A stretch of 32,366 nt of DNA from JBCCSZ01 sp039199225 (GCA_039199225.1 JBCCSZ010000046.1:1-32366); one strand, 5' to 3'; counted from the first letter of the stretch, positions 1 to 8,824 are shown. Notes: a model not told the origin generated them from the letters alone. Numbers and translations: made by a program.

Positions 1-860
1 AGCACCTTGATGGAGGCACCCACGATGGCAGGCGCTAGGGTGTTGGAAAACAAGTAGGGGCGAGAGCGTTGGCGAAGAATGTCTACAATCTCCTTGCGAG
101 CCGCCGTAAAGCCGCCGGAAGCACCCCCTAGAGCCTTACCAAAGGTTCCGGTGATGATGTCCACGCGCCCCATCGCATTGCAATGCTCATGCGTACCACG
201 CCCTGTCTTGCCGACAAAGCCAGTAGAGTGGCATTCGTCCACCATAACCATGGCATCGTACTTGTCGGCCAGGTCACAGATTTTATCTATCTGAGCGATA
301 GTGCCATCCATAGAGAATACACCATCTGTAGCAATCAGACGGCGGCGGGCGCCTTGTGCTTCCTGCAATTTGGCTTCCAGGTCAGCCATGTCATTTGTCA
401 AATAGCGGTAACGCTGGGCTTTGCACAGGCGAATGCCGTCGATGATGGAGGCATGATTCAATTGGTCGGAGATGATGGCATCTTCCTTGGTGAGCAGAGG
501 CTCAAATAAGCCACCATTGGCATCAAAGGCCGCCGCATACAGAATGGCATCTTCCATCCCCAAAAAGGAAGCGATCTTTTCTTCCAATTCCTTGTGAATG
601 TCCTGCGTGCCACAGATGAATCGCACCGATGACATCCCGAAACCGTGTGAATCAATAGCCGCCTTGGCCGCTTCGATCACCTCTGGATGGGAAGAAAGCC
701 CCAAATAGTTGTTGGCGCAAAAGTTGAGCACCTCCTCGCCCTGCCGGGTCTGGATCGCTGCCCCTTGTGGCGTTGTAATGATGCGTTCGTCCTTGTACAG
801 ACCAGCATCTTTAATCTCACTAATTTCTTGCTGAAGACTGGGTTCTATATTCGTATACAT
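1..860 (-). CDS. kbl: Glycine C-acetyltransferase (2-amino-3-ketobutyrate CoA ligase), 3' part missing
   Basis: PLP-dependent enzyme that cleaves 2-amino-3-ketobutyrate with CoA to glycine and acetyl-CoA, the second step of threonine breakdown in the cytosol. 286 codons are visible; the family is about 395 residues, so the C-terminal quarter lies beyond the window edge. Seen directly: start MYTNIEPSLQQEI, the NFCANNYLGLSSHPE segment typical of alpha-oxoamine synthases, DECHSTGF (Asp208, contacts the PLP ring) and TGTFGKALGG with the Schiff-base lysine at about Lys242. All expected landmarks occur in order with normal spacing. It follows the threonine dehydrogenase gene on the same strand across 188 bp that hold a degenerate repeat, so the two probably act as one pathway unit. 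8-amino-7-oxononanoate synthase is the closest alternative, but the dehydrogenase neighbour makes Kbl much more likely. Confidence 0.93.
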   Translation of the reverse strand, partial: MYTNIEPSLQQEISEIKDAGLYKDERIITTPQGAAIQTRQGEEVLNFCANNYLGLSSHPEVIEAAKAAIDSHGFGMSSVRFICGTQDIHKELEEKIASFLGMEDAILYAAAFDANGGLFEPLLTKEDAIISDQLNHASIIDGIRLCKAQRYRYLTNDMADLEAKLQEAQGARRRLIATDGVFSMDGTIAQIDKICDLADKYDAMVMVDECHSTGFVGKTGRGTHEHCNAMGRVDIITGTFGKALGGASGGFTAARKEIVDILRQRSRPYLFSNTLAPAIVGASIKV

Positions 861-920
861 GGAAAATTATTTTTTCTCTATCTAAAAAATCAATTAGCCG
901 CTCCTATCAATACCCCCTAA

Positions 921-1048
921 ACTCCCTCACCAAATCACATAGCCGAAAGCTAATCACCAAACCACTCACCAAACTCGCTCACCAAACCACAAAGCCAAAG
1001 GCTAATCACCAAATCGCTCCCTCACCAAACCGCTCCCTTCCCCGCTCA
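921..1048. repeat. Degenerate CACC/AAATC-rich intergenic repeat, copy A
   Basis: Low-complexity DNA filling the space between the tdh stop and the kbl start. It contains two tandem units offset by 52 bp (starting near 928 and 980), each reading CACCAAAyCACAwAGCC, then rAArGCTAATCACCAAA, followed by CTCACC-type spacers. The same core recurs near 9977-10010 (opposite orientation) and 23872-23904. No coding potential is evident. It lies inside a presumed operon, so it is probably transcribed. Confidence 0.75.
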
Positions 1049-1996
1049 TCAAAGAACAGCCAAATGCCCAAGATGTTTCAACATATCGGCTGTCATGGCT
1101 TTGAGGTCGTATTCAGGCTTCCAGCTCCAATCCTGGCGGGCAATGCGATCATCGACGCTGCTGCTCCAGGAATCGGCGATTTGCTGCCGAAAATCAGGCT
1201 TATAGGTCACCTTAAAATCTGGAACATGTTTCCGAATCGCTGCTACCAATTGGGAGGGTGTGAAACTCATTCCGCTGAGATTATAACTGCTGCGAACGCT
1301 GATCCATTCGGAAGGTGCCTCCATGACCTCCAGGGTGGCCCGGATGGCGTCGGGCATGTAAATCATCGGAAGCCCGGTATCTTTTTGCAAAAAACATTCA
1401 AAAGGCTCTTTGCGAACGGCATAATGAAAAATGTCTACCGCATAATCTGTCGTACCTCCGCCCGGAGGCGATTGATAGCCGATGATGCCTGGATAGCGCA
1501 GCGAGCGGATGTCCAATCCAAAACGCTTGTAGTAGTAGGCACACCACTGCTCCCCGGCTTGCTTGCTGATGCCATAGACTGTTGAGGGGTCCATAACCGT
1601 CTCCTGTGGAACGGATACCTTGGGGGTCGCCGGACCAAAAACAGCAATGGAGCTGGGGTAAAAAACCTTGCGGATGCCTAGTTGCCGGGCGCATTCCAGC
1701 ACATTGAATAGCCCATTCATGTTCAAATCCCAGGTTCGACGGGGATTCTGTTCGCCCTTGGCAGAGAGAATAGCGGCCAGATGGTATATCTGTGTAATTT
1801 TGTATTCCTTGATGAGATGACTCAGCCGATCCTGGTCCAAGATGTCGAGCTGCTCGAATGGACCATCCGCTTTGGTAAGGATACGGATGTCAGTCGCTAA
1901 AACACGATCTGTACCGTAGTGTTTTCTCAGTTCATCCGTCAGGACAGAGCCAATTTGGCCATTTGCCCCCGTGATGAGTATGTTGTCGTTTGGCAT
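1049..1996 (-). CDS. tdh: SDR-type L-threonine 3-dehydrogenase (epimerase-like)
   Basis: NAD-dependent oxidation of L-threonine to 2-amino-3-ketobutyrate, the substrate of the Kbl enzyme encoded next. The protein is 315 residues from the chosen start. It has the Rossmann signature ITGANGQIGS at residues 8-17, the SDR catalytic pair Tyr141/Lys145 in VYGISKQAGE, and the SSIAVFG and LRYPGIIGYQSPPGGGTTDYAV-type segments that mark the UDP-galactose-epimerase-like threonine dehydrogenases, not the zinc-dependent Tdh of E. coli. An upstream in-frame ATG at 2038 would add 14 hydrophobic residues. I chose 1996 because the Rossmann strand then begins four residues after Met, as is usual. Assignment rests on family resemblance plus the kbl neighbour; a generic NAD-dependent epimerase is the alternative. 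Confidence 0.9.
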   Translation of the reverse strand: MPNDNILITGANGQIGSVLTDELRKHYGTDRVLATDIRILTKADGPFEQLDILDQDRLSHLIKEYKITQIYHLAAILSAKGEQNPRRTWDLNMNGLFNVLECARQLGIRKVFYPSSIAVFGPATPKVSVPQETVMDPSTVYGISKQAGEQWCAYYYKRFGLDIRSLRYPGIIGYQSPPGGGTTDYAVDIFHYAVRKEPFECFLQKDTGLPMIYMPDAIRATLEVMEAPSEWISVRSSYNLSGMSFTPSQLVAAIRKHVPDFKVTYKPDFRQQIADSWSSSVDDRIARQDWSWKPEYDLKAMTADMLKHLGHLAVL

Positions 1997-2060
1997 GGTT
2001 AGGATAATGGTATAAAATGGCACATAAACCATCGCCAAATTACATAATCTGCGGCGAATT

Positions 2061-2546
2061 TTATACCGCAGGACCTTTTTTTGCCGCTTCTTCTGGGTAG
2101 TCTGGCAGCTGGTCTAGGTACTCATAGTCCGATTGCTCATAGTGAATCTGGCAACAGAGGTTGTGCCGGCCATTGGACACCAAAAGATAGGGTACTTGCA
2201 GGGGCATGTTGTAACGAGCGATCTGGTCAAAGGTGTCTTGGGAAAGCGGGACATCTGGCGCCTTGCATTCTATCAGCAAAAAAGGTTGTAAGGCCGGATC
2301 GTAAATCAATATGTCGTATCGACGGGTGCGGCCGTTGACCAATAGTTGGCGCTCAATGCTGATTCGATTGGGATTGTAATGGAGGTCGTGGATGAGAAAG
2401 TGAATCAGAAGTTGGCGGACAAACTCTTCCGGGCTGAGTACCAAGTATTTGCGCCGTACAGGATCGAAGATCATCCTTTGCTTGTCTGATGTCTTGATCT
2501 TCAGGGCTGAGGCGTATTGGCTGAAATCTATGTCGAGTACCTTCAT
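2061..2546 (-). CDS. Stand-alone type I restriction HSDR_N-like (PD-(D/E)xK) protein
   Basis: 161-residue cytoplasmic protein resembling the N-terminal nuclease domain of type I restriction R subunits (HSDR_N_2 type). A nuclease core is visible: Asp78 in RRYDILIYD, then Glu93 and Lys95 in LLIECKAP (the ExK half). The following SQDTFDQIARYN segment is typical of small Bacteroidota proteins annotated as type I restriction R N-terminal proteins. No helicase, methylase or specificity gene is nearby, so a role in restriction is not supported; the real function is unknown. The start at 2546 (MKVLDIDFSQY) is preferred over 2591 because the extra 15 residues are not typical of the family. The gene sits downstream of the signalling cluster on the same strand, 123 bp after the receiver-Hpt gene. 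Confidence 0.8.
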   Translation of the reverse strand: MKVLDIDFSQYASALKIKTSDKQRMIFDPVRRKYLVLSPEEFVRQLLIHFLIHDLHYNPNRISIERQLLVNGRTRRYDILIYDPALQPFLLIECKAPDVPLSQDTFDQIARYNMPLQVPYLLVSNGRHNLCCQIHYEQSDYEYLDQLPDYPEEAAKKGPAV

Positions 2547-2669
2547 GCAGAAGCTTTTTAGCGCTCGAAAATACTCAAATATCGGGAGCATTTGCTCTGT
2601 GGAAGAAGAATGGCTGTGCGGTAAATGGCTAACAATTTGATTTTAAGACGCTTATGGTGAGGGAAAGCC

Positions 2670-3461
2670 TCAACTTTCGAGTTCTTCGAGCTGTTTGCGC
2701 AGCAAAGAGTAAGCCTTCTGGGTCTCGTTGATGAGGTGTAGGGCTGTCTCGCGGATGTCGTCCAACTCACCGGAGGAAGTATTGATCTCGTGTTCGATTT
2801 TTTCGGCCTGGTCCTGCTGGCGCTGCATCCCCATGAGTTTGTAGCCCGATTTAACTTTGTGAGCGACCATGGCGGCGTTGTACATATCTTCTTTTTCGAG
2901 GGCATCCGCCAGCCGGTCGAGATCGCGCGGGTTTTGTGCCAGGAAGGTCTGGATCATTTCTTGAATCAGAGAAGCATTTCCGTCAAAGGTCTTGGACAGA
3001 TAAGTCAGATCAATGCATTTATTGCCAGAGCTGGATTGTCTGGAAGTATTGGGATGACCATTGTGGTGCGAACCCGTAGAGCTGGAGGCGATGCCAGCTT
3101 GTGCCTGAAAGGTTTCTTCTATGATTGCTGGAAGGCTCCGGATGTAGTTGAGTTTATTGTCTTTGATGAGTACCTGCGCAGCCCCTGCCATTTTGAATCG
3201 ACGAATGGCATCCGAGTCGTTTAGGCCGGTGATGAGGATGATGGGAATCTGCTGGTAGTTTTCCAACAACTCCATAGCGGAACCATCTCCGAGGTGGTAA
3301 TCTGAGATAATCAGATCGATGGGATCGTTTTCGATGATTGGGATCGCTGCAGCCAGGGAATCGGCCGTTTTTAGATCGTAGGCATGCTTGTGTTGCTTGA
3401 CCATGCGCCAGATGGCCATTTGGTCTACCAGATCGTCTTCTATGAGCAGTAAATTGATCAT
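2670..3461 (-). CDS. Response regulator with C-terminal Hpt domain
   Basis: 263-residue soluble signalling protein. Residues 1-120 form a CheY-like receiver: acidic pair Glu8/Asp9/Asp10, phosphoacceptor Asp54 in LIISDYHLGDG, the conserved Thr in ILITG, and Lys100 in QVLIK. A polar Ser/His/Gly-rich linker (about 122-147) leads to a four-helix histidine phosphotransfer domain (about 150-260) with the phospho-His at His201 in AHKVKSGYKLMG. The combination suggests a relay step that receives phosphate on Asp and passes it through His, or buffers phosphate. There is no DNA-binding domain. It is the last gene of the signalling cluster, 163 bp after a single-domain receiver and on the same strand. 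The partners are inferred from position. Confidence 0.88.
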   Translation of the reverse strand: MINLLLIEDDLVDQMAIWRMVKQHKHAYDLKTADSLAAAIPIIENDPIDLIISDYHLGDGSAMELLENYQQIPIILITGLNDSDAIRRFKMAGAAQVLIKDNKLNYIRSLPAIIEETFQAQAGIASSSTGSHHNGHPNTSRQSSSGNKCIDLTYLSKTFDGNASLIQEMIQTFLAQNPRDLDRLADALEKEDMYNAAMVAHKVKSGYKLMGMQRQQDQAEKIEHEINTSSGELDDIRETALHLINETQKAYSLLRKQLEELES

Positions 3462-3624
3462 CAGTGCTTAGGGGAAGAAAGATTTTTTATAATGGCTGAG
3501 CTGCAATATGAAAAGAAAGGTCACAGAGGCAAGTGTTTCATACCAATATGCAATTGAAAGTCTTTTTCTTAATGAACTGCAACTCGAATTAAAATAGCAT
3601 TTAACGGTATACCATTGGATCGGT

Positions 3625-4035
3625 TCAGGGAAATTCGCTTTGCGACCAATAGTTTGAAATGTTTTTCATCATTTCTACAAAGTTCTCGTAATCAATCGGT
3701 TTTACCATGTAGCCAGCGACGCTGTAATTGAAGCTCTCGTGTCGGTCCTTGTGTTCTGTAGAAGTCGTCAAAACGATAATCGGTATAGAACGCAACTGCG
3801 CATCCATCTTGGCTTCCTCCAAAAACTCGATGCCATTCATCCGCGGCATATTTAAGTCCAAAAGGATGATACACGGCCTGGGCTTTTGGGTGTCTCTTAA
3901 GTAGCTGAGTGCTTCTTCACCGTTTTCAATGTGTATCAATTCGTTTCTAACTTCAATATCTTTGAGCGCACGTTGTACGGTAAGAGCATCTACAAAATCG
4001 TCCTCCACCAGGAGGATTGGATCAAGTCTTTTCAT
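3625..4035 (-). CDS. Single-domain response regulator (CheY/Rcp1-like)
   Basis: 136-residue receiver-only protein. It has the acidic triad at Glu11/Asp12/Asp13, phosphoacceptor Asp60 in IILLDLNMPRMNG, the Thr-Ser switch in IIVLTTSTE, and the lysine in YMVKPID. The spacing and the MNGIEFLEE segment resemble the small receivers that accompany multi-PAS or phytochrome-type kinases (Rcp1-like). The start at 4035 gives a normal N-terminus MKRLDPILLVEDD; an in-frame ATG at 4101 would add 22 polar residues with no family counterpart. It lies downstream of the multi-PAS kinase and is separated from it by a 97-bp MITE-like inverted-repeat element. It probably accepts phosphate from that kinase, which has no receiver of its own. 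Confidence 0.92.
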   Translation of the reverse strand: MKRLDPILLVEDDFVDALTVQRALKDIEVRNELIHIENGEEALSYLRDTQKPRPCIILLDLNMPRMNGIEFLEEAKMDAQLRSIPIIVLTTSTEHKDRHESFNYSVAGYMVKPIDYENFVEMMKNISNYWSQSEFP

Positions 4036-4158
4036 TATTCTCTTTAGTGAAGTTTTAGTCAACAGCTTTTGAGCAGAAGACTGTATACTGCTACCAATCA
4101 ATCAAAGCTTTCAGGGACTTTTATCAAATCTACTGAATGCTTGAATTATAAATATTTA

Positions 4159-4255
4159 GAGCGTGTTTGAGCTTTGGTCCCTAAGTCGATAATCGTCAAA
4201 GTACGAGTGGAAAGTAGCACCTGCCTACAGACTCAATAGGACCTCAAACGTGCTC
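4159..4255. mobile_element. Candidate MITE with GAGCryGTTTGAG terminal inverted repeats
   Basis: A 97-bp segment begins with GAGCGTGTTTGAG and ends with CTCAAACGTGCTC, which is the inverted complement with two mismatches in 13. Outside the ends, GGTCC on the left (4176-4180) and GGACC on the right (4239-4243) extend the pairing after a 4-5 nt offset. Both ends are flanked directly by TTA (4156-4158 and 4256-4258), consistent with a 3-bp target duplication such as IS5-type elements make. There is no coding capacity. It could instead be a large intrinsic hairpin closing the kinase transcript. Confidence 0.5.
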
Positions 4256-4266
4256 TTAAACTAAAG

Positions 4267-7200
4267 TTAGTACTTTTTTAAGCTAAATTCAAACGTACAT
4301 CCTTCTCCATACACCGAATGAACATCTATCTTACCGCCATAGTGCTGTACGATCCTTTTGACAATGGTCAGTCCAATGCCCGTACTTTCGAACTTGTCAC
4401 GAGCCTGAAGGGTCTGAAATATCTGGAAGATTTTCTCGTGGTACTTTTCTTCTATACCTGGTCCATTATCGGCAAAGGCGAATTGGTAAGCGTCTGCTTT
4501 TTCGGTGCAACAGATGCTCAAGTGTCCCTTCTCCTTGTCATTGTATTTGATGGCATTGCTGATGAGGTTTTGGAACAACTGATTCATTCTGATTTTTTCA
4601 GCATAAATTACCGGTAAAGGCTGTTGCACTTCTATGCAAAAATGTTCAGGAATATCCAGGTTTTCCCTGATTTCAGCTACCAAGGCGTTTAAGTCGACCT
4701 TTTCCTTTGCTATTTGAATACGGCCAATGCGGGAATACTCCAAAATGCCCTCGATGAAGTTGTGCATTCGATTGACCCGATTGATCAGCAGCTCAAGTTG
4801 GTGGCGACCATTGTGGTCCAAGACATCTTTATAATCTTCTGCAATCCATTGCGACAAAGACCCGATGGCCCGTAGGGGCGCTTTTAGATCGTGTGAAACT
4901 ACGTAGGCAAAGTCTTTTAGCTCCTTGTTGACCTCCTCCAATTCCTGCAGGAGTTTCTCCCTTTTTTGGGCAGCCTCCTTCAACGCTGTCACATCCCGTA
5001 CAATATCCCTGGAGCCTGCAAATTCCCCTTTTTTGTAGATGGCATTGGAATTTACTTGCAGATAGCGGATTTCATTATTCTTAGTGACGATCCGCCCTTC
5101 ATAATTGCTGTAGTAGCCCTGCTCGATGAGTTGGTTGAGGTACTTTTTCGATTTTTCGACATCCTCCGGATAAACAATGTCTGGAATGCGAAGTTGAATC
5201 AACTCTTCCAGGGTGTAGCCCAACATCTTTTGTGCAGCCTTGTTGGCATCCAGGAAACGACCTTCGGCATCGGTGATGATCAGGGCATCGTACATGTTTT
5301 CAAATAGGTCGATGTACTTGCGGTTGGTTTCGAGTATGGCCTCCTCGAACATCTTCTCGGTTGTGATATCCTGAACGGTACCGACCAGTTTGACGACCTT
5401 TCCGTCTTCATAAATTGGCTTCCCTCTACCGATGGTATAGTGCAGTTGACCACTCTTAGAATAATGCCGCAGGTTCAACTCGTAGTGATCCCCTTTTTTG
5501 ATGGCATTGCCAATTGCTCTGAGCAGCAGCGGCCGGTCCTCTGGATGTATTCGCTCAATGTAATCTTCGTAAGACGGTTCTGATTCCTTGGGATCGAAAC
5601 CAAATAAGGAGTAAATGACCTCTGACCATTCGATGTTACCATTGGTCAGATCGTAGCCCCAACTACCGACATTGGCCATACGTTGGGCCTCTCGCAAGTT
5701 TTGCTCACTCTCCTGAAGGGCTTCAAAAAGCTGGCGGAACCGCTGCTCGCTTTCTTTGAGGATTTGCTCTGTTCGCTTGATCCGGCTGATGTCGATGTGG
5801 ATACCGGTGGCCCGCAGGGGTTCGCCTTGCCTGTTGTAGGCCGTCACCTTACCGAGGTCATAAATCCATTTGATGCTGTTGTCCTTTGCGATCATCCGGG
5901 TTTCCAGTTCGAAGAAAGGCGTTTTTCCCTGTAGGTGTTCGTGAATTTTTTCCAGTACGCCTGCTAAGTCTTCCGGATGGACTAGGTCGTTGAAAGAAAC
6001 ATCAACGGGTTTGATTTCTTCCAATTTGTAACCAAGCATTTCTGCCCATCTGTCGTTGTAGAAAGTTTCTCCGGTTTCTATGTTCCAATCCCAGGTACCC
6101 AGTTGGCCGGCTTCCAGTGCAAGGCTGAGGCGTTCTTCCTTTTCTTTGAGTTCCTTCAAGGCCCTTTTTCGCTCGGTAATGTCTCTGAAAAGGACGGTGC
6201 GGTGTTTGGTTTTGTGAAAGGGGAGTTGGAAGGAAGATATTTCAGAGTGCAAAATGGTACCGTCGGGCAGCTGGTGCGTCCATTCGTAATGCACCTGTCC
6301 ATTTTTTTCCAATTCTTCCAGAATCTGGGCTCGGTATTCATCAGAACGGAGGCCATTGGGTTGGTAGGTTGGGCTGAGGCTGAGTGGCGTACGAGAGAGG
6401 AATTCCTTTTCGGACATCTTAAAGTAGTCCAGTATCTTCTTGTTGCAGGAAACTGGCCTTTTCTTGCGTCCATCAAAGACGATGATCCCATCGAAGGCAT
6501 TTTCGAACAAGGCGCGGTAGCGTGCTTCACTGGATTCGAGCTTGTTACGGGCATTTTTCAGTTCTGTAATGTCGATGATGGTAGCGATGCTGCCGATGCT
6601 GTTGCCCCGCCGGTCTTTAAAGGGCCTTATCTTGACGAGCGCCCACCATTTGCGGCCTGAGGGTTTGTGGATGTGCCAGTCTTCAAACTCGACCATTTGC
6701 CCTTGGATGCCTGATTTGATGACCTCCCTTATCTCGGGCGTTTTCTCCCAGTTGTACATAATGTCGAAGACGTTGTAACCGACAATTTCGTCCTCTTTGT
6801 AGCCCGACATGCGGCAGATTTGCTCATTGGCGTAGGTGATGGTCATTTGCGAATCGGCGAGTATGTAACCTTCTCCTGTGCTCTTCAAAATGCTGTTGTT
6901 GCGTTTGTTGGTTTCATTCAACAAGGCAATGCGTTCAAATTGTTGTTTGGTTTGTTGATCCTTGATCCACTGTGCTTTGCAGAGTAGTAAATGGCTGCCA
7001 AAGTTTTTGATGAGTTGTCGGAAAGCGGCTTCGTCGAATGGCAGTGATCCCTGGGGAATGTAAAACTGCAGGATGCCGGATTTTTTCAATCGCCACAGCT
7101 GAAATTCTCCCGAATGGATGTTCTTTCGATGTTTGACGGCGGCTGCTTCGGGTGCATTTGCACAAATGCGAAGGCTTTGCTTTTTACCCAATAACTGAAA

Positions 7201-7440
7201 GACGGCCGATTTATCTGATGGCTTTACAGCATTTTTGGTGTCTGTGCGATAGACAAAATGAGGTTTTTGACTCTTCCCATCCAGGGCGTGCATTAAAATA
7301 AGGGGCTGCTTTAGGTTCGGAATTTTTTGAAGCGCTTCCAGAAATGCAAGAATGCTGTCATCCAGCTCCAAGGTGGAACCAAAAGACATACTGAGTTCAA
7401 AAAGTAATTTGAAAAAACTTTCCGTTTCCGAATTTGACAT
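4267..7440 (-). CDS. Soluble multi-PAS sensor histidine kinase
   Basis: 1057-residue kinase with no signal peptide or membrane helix, so it should sense a cytoplasmic cue. Residues 1 to about 180 are an unassigned N-terminal domain. Five PAS domains follow, at about 185-300, 310-425, 440-555, 585-700 and 710-825; the second half of several ends in the DIT-x-K/R PAC hallmark (DITELK, DITERK, DISRIK, DITTEK, DVTALK). After a short coiled coil come HisKA with phospho-His at about His850 (YVVSHDLKAPLRA) and HATPase_c with N box (LISNAIKYND), G1 (FADNGPGIE) and G2 (STGIGLTIV). It lacks a receiver domain. It starts 10 bp after the sigma-54 regulator gene, so the two are almost certainly cotranscribed. 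Two receiver genes downstream are further likely partners. The signal is unknown. Confidence 0.93.
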   Translation of the reverse strand: MSNSETESFFKLLFELSMSFGSTLELDDSILAFLEALQKIPNLKQPLILMHALDGKSQKPHFVYRTDTKNAVKPSDKSAVFQLLGKKQSLRICANAPEAAAVKHRKNIHSGEFQLWRLKKSGILQFYIPQGSLPFDEAAFRQLIKNFGSHLLLCKAQWIKDQQTKQQFERIALLNETNKRNNSILKSTGEGYILADSQMTITYANEQICRMSGYKEDEIVGYNVFDIMYNWEKTPEIREVIKSGIQGQMVEFEDWHIHKPSGRKWWALVKIRPFKDRRGNSIGSIATIIDITELKNARNKLESSEARYRALFENAFDGIIVFDGRKKRPVSCNKKILDYFKMSEKEFLSRTPLSLSPTYQPNGLRSDEYRAQILEELEKNGQVHYEWTHQLPDGTILHSEISSFQLPFHKTKHRTVLFRDITERKRALKELKEKEERLSLALEAGQLGTWDWNIETGETFYNDRWAEMLGYKLEEIKPVDVSFNDLVHPEDLAGVLEKIHEHLQGKTPFFELETRMIAKDNSIKWIYDLGKVTAYNRQGEPLRATGIHIDISRIKRTEQILKESEQRFRQLFEALQESEQNLREAQRMANVGSWGYDLTNGNIEWSEVIYSLFGFDPKESEPSYEDYIERIHPEDRPLLLRAIGNAIKKGDHYELNLRHYSKSGQLHYTIGRGKPIYEDGKVVKLVGTVQDITTEKMFEEAILETNRKYIDLFENMYDALIITDAEGRFLDANKAAQKMLGYTLEELIQLRIPDIVYPEDVEKSKKYLNQLIEQGYYSNYEGRIVTKNNEIRYLQVNSNAIYKKGEFAGSRDIVRDVTALKEAAQKREKLLQELEEVNKELKDFAYVVSHDLKAPLRAIGSLSQWIAEDYKDVLDHNGRHQLELLINRVNRMHNFIEGILEYSRIGRIQIAKEKVDLNALVAEIRENLDIPEHFCIEVQQPLPVIYAEKIRMNQLFQNLISNAIKYNDKEKGHLSICCTEKADAYQFAFADNGPGIEEKYHEKIFQIFQTLQARDKFESTGIGLTIVKRIVQHYGGKIDVHSVYGEGCTFEFSLKKY

Positions 7441-7450
7441 CTACAAATAA

Positions 7451-8824
7451 TTAATCAGACAACCCCTCGCCTTCGTTTTCTTCTTTAAGCATTCGATAGA
7501 TCGTTGATTTTCCAATATCAAGTTTTTTGGCGACCAATAAAACGTCCCGATCGTATTTTTTTAAAAAATAGTGGACGATTTGCTGGTTGTATTCCTTCAG
7601 TGTCAGCTCTTTGGATAGGAAAGACGCCATTCTGCGAGGGCTCTTAAACTGAATGTCGTCTGCTTGAATGACTTCGTTTTCTGCCATGACGGCTGCCAAT
7701 TCAATGATGGCTTTGAGCTCGCGGACATTCCCCGGGTAGGTGTAGGTCAGCAGTTTTTCCTTGGCTTCCTTGGTAAAGCTTTTCTTTTCGAAGCGATTGG
7801 TCGTACAAAATTCATTCAAAAAGTGCCGGACCAGTAAGAGTATATCGTTGCCCCGTTCTCTGAGCGGAGGAATTTCGACCGGCAGGCCGAGCAGGCGGTA
7901 ATAAAGGTCCTCTCTAAAGTTGCCGATGTTTACCTCATTGACAAGGTCTTTGTGGGTGGCAGCGATGATGCGTACGTCGAAAGAAATGGTATTGTTTCCG
8001 CCGATGCGGGTGATTTCGCGTTCTTGTAGCGCCCGGAGCAATTTCGCCTGCAGGTTGATGTCCATTTCGGCAATCTCATCGAGAAACAGCGTTCCTTTGT
8101 CCGCCAGTTCGAATTTTCCAGCCTTTCGGGTTGTTGCACCGGTGAAGGCCCCTTTTTCGTATCCAAACATTTCACTTTCCAGCAGATCGCGCGGAATGGC
8201 GCTGACATTGACAGGAATGAAGGGACCCTTGCTACGGTCCGAGCTGTAGTGGATACTTTTGGCAACGACTTCCTTTCCCGTGCCTGTTTCGCCTGTGATG
8301 GTGACAGAGATATTTGTTCGTATGGCTTTTTCGATCAGCTGAAAAATCTTTTGCATGGCCCTGCTGTTGCCAATGATCGTTTTTTTGAAGGCGTATTTGT
8401 CACTCAATTCAACTTTTAGCTGCTCCACTTCCTTTTTCAGATAGATGTTTTGATGGAGCTTATTGATGGTACTCAGTAGCCTTTCCTTGGTATCATCGTC
8501 TTTGACAATGTAGTCGTAGGCGCCGTTTTTCAGCAGTTGAACAGCGACGGAGATGTCTTTTTGGCCAGATAGAATGATGACTTCGATGTTCTTGTTGTAG
8601 CTTTTGATCTTTTCCAGCACTTCCCGCCCGGTCATGTCCGGAAGGCTGTAATCCAGGGATATGATGGAAGGGTTGAGATGTAGATGGTCGATGCACTCCT
8701 TTCCAGAGGAAAAGATTTTAATTTCGTAGTCCGGATTCATCTCAAAAACGTAGCGAACCAGTCTGGTGAAGAGTGGATCGTCTTCTACGATAAAAACTTT
8801 GGAGGCGGAAGGTTCCTTTGCCAT
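7451..8824 (-). CDS. Sigma-54-dependent response regulator (NtrC family)
   Basis: 457-residue bacterial enhancer-binding protein that activates sigma-54 promoters. Domains in order: receiver (about 8-125; Asp58 in IISLDYSLPDMTG, lysine in YDYIVKDDD), AAA+ (about 145-380) with Walker A GETGTGKE, the sigma-54-contacting GAFTGA loop (YEKGAFTGATTR), Walker B GTLFLDEIAEM and sensor region (FREDLYYRL), then a Fis/HTH_8-type helix-turn-helix at the C-terminus (VAKKLDIGKSTIYRML). All activity motifs are intact. The 10-bp gap to the multi-PAS kinase marks that kinase as its cognate partner. I could not find a convincing -24/-12 promoter in the window, so its target genes are not shown by the sequence. 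Confidence 0.95.
   Translation of the reverse strand: MAKEPSASKVFIVEDDPLFTRLVRYVFEMNPDYEIKIFSSGKECIDHLHLNPSIISLDYSLPDMTGREVLEKIKSYNKNIEVIILSGQKDISVAVQLLKNGAYDYIVKDDDTKERLLSTINKLHQNIYLKKEVEQLKVELSDKYAFKKTIIGNSRAMQKIFQLIEKAIRTNISVTITGETGTGKEVVAKSIHYSSDRSKGPFIPVNVSAIPRDLLESEMFGYEKGAFTGATTRKAGKFELADKGTLFLDEIAEMDINLQAKLLRALQEREITRIGGNNTISFDVRIIAATHKDLVNEVNIGNFREDLYYRLLGLPVEIPPLRERGNDILLLVRHFLNEFCTTNRFEKKSFTKEAKEKLLTYTYPGNVRELKAIIELAAVMAENEVIQADDIQFKSPRRMASFLSKELTLKEYNQQIVHYFLKKYDRDVLLVAKKLDIGKSTIYRMLKEENEGEGLSD

Noticed and set aside
2061..2546. A type I restriction-modification system
   Set aside because: Only a short N-terminal nuclease-like protein is present; no helicase, methyltransferase or specificity gene is in the window.
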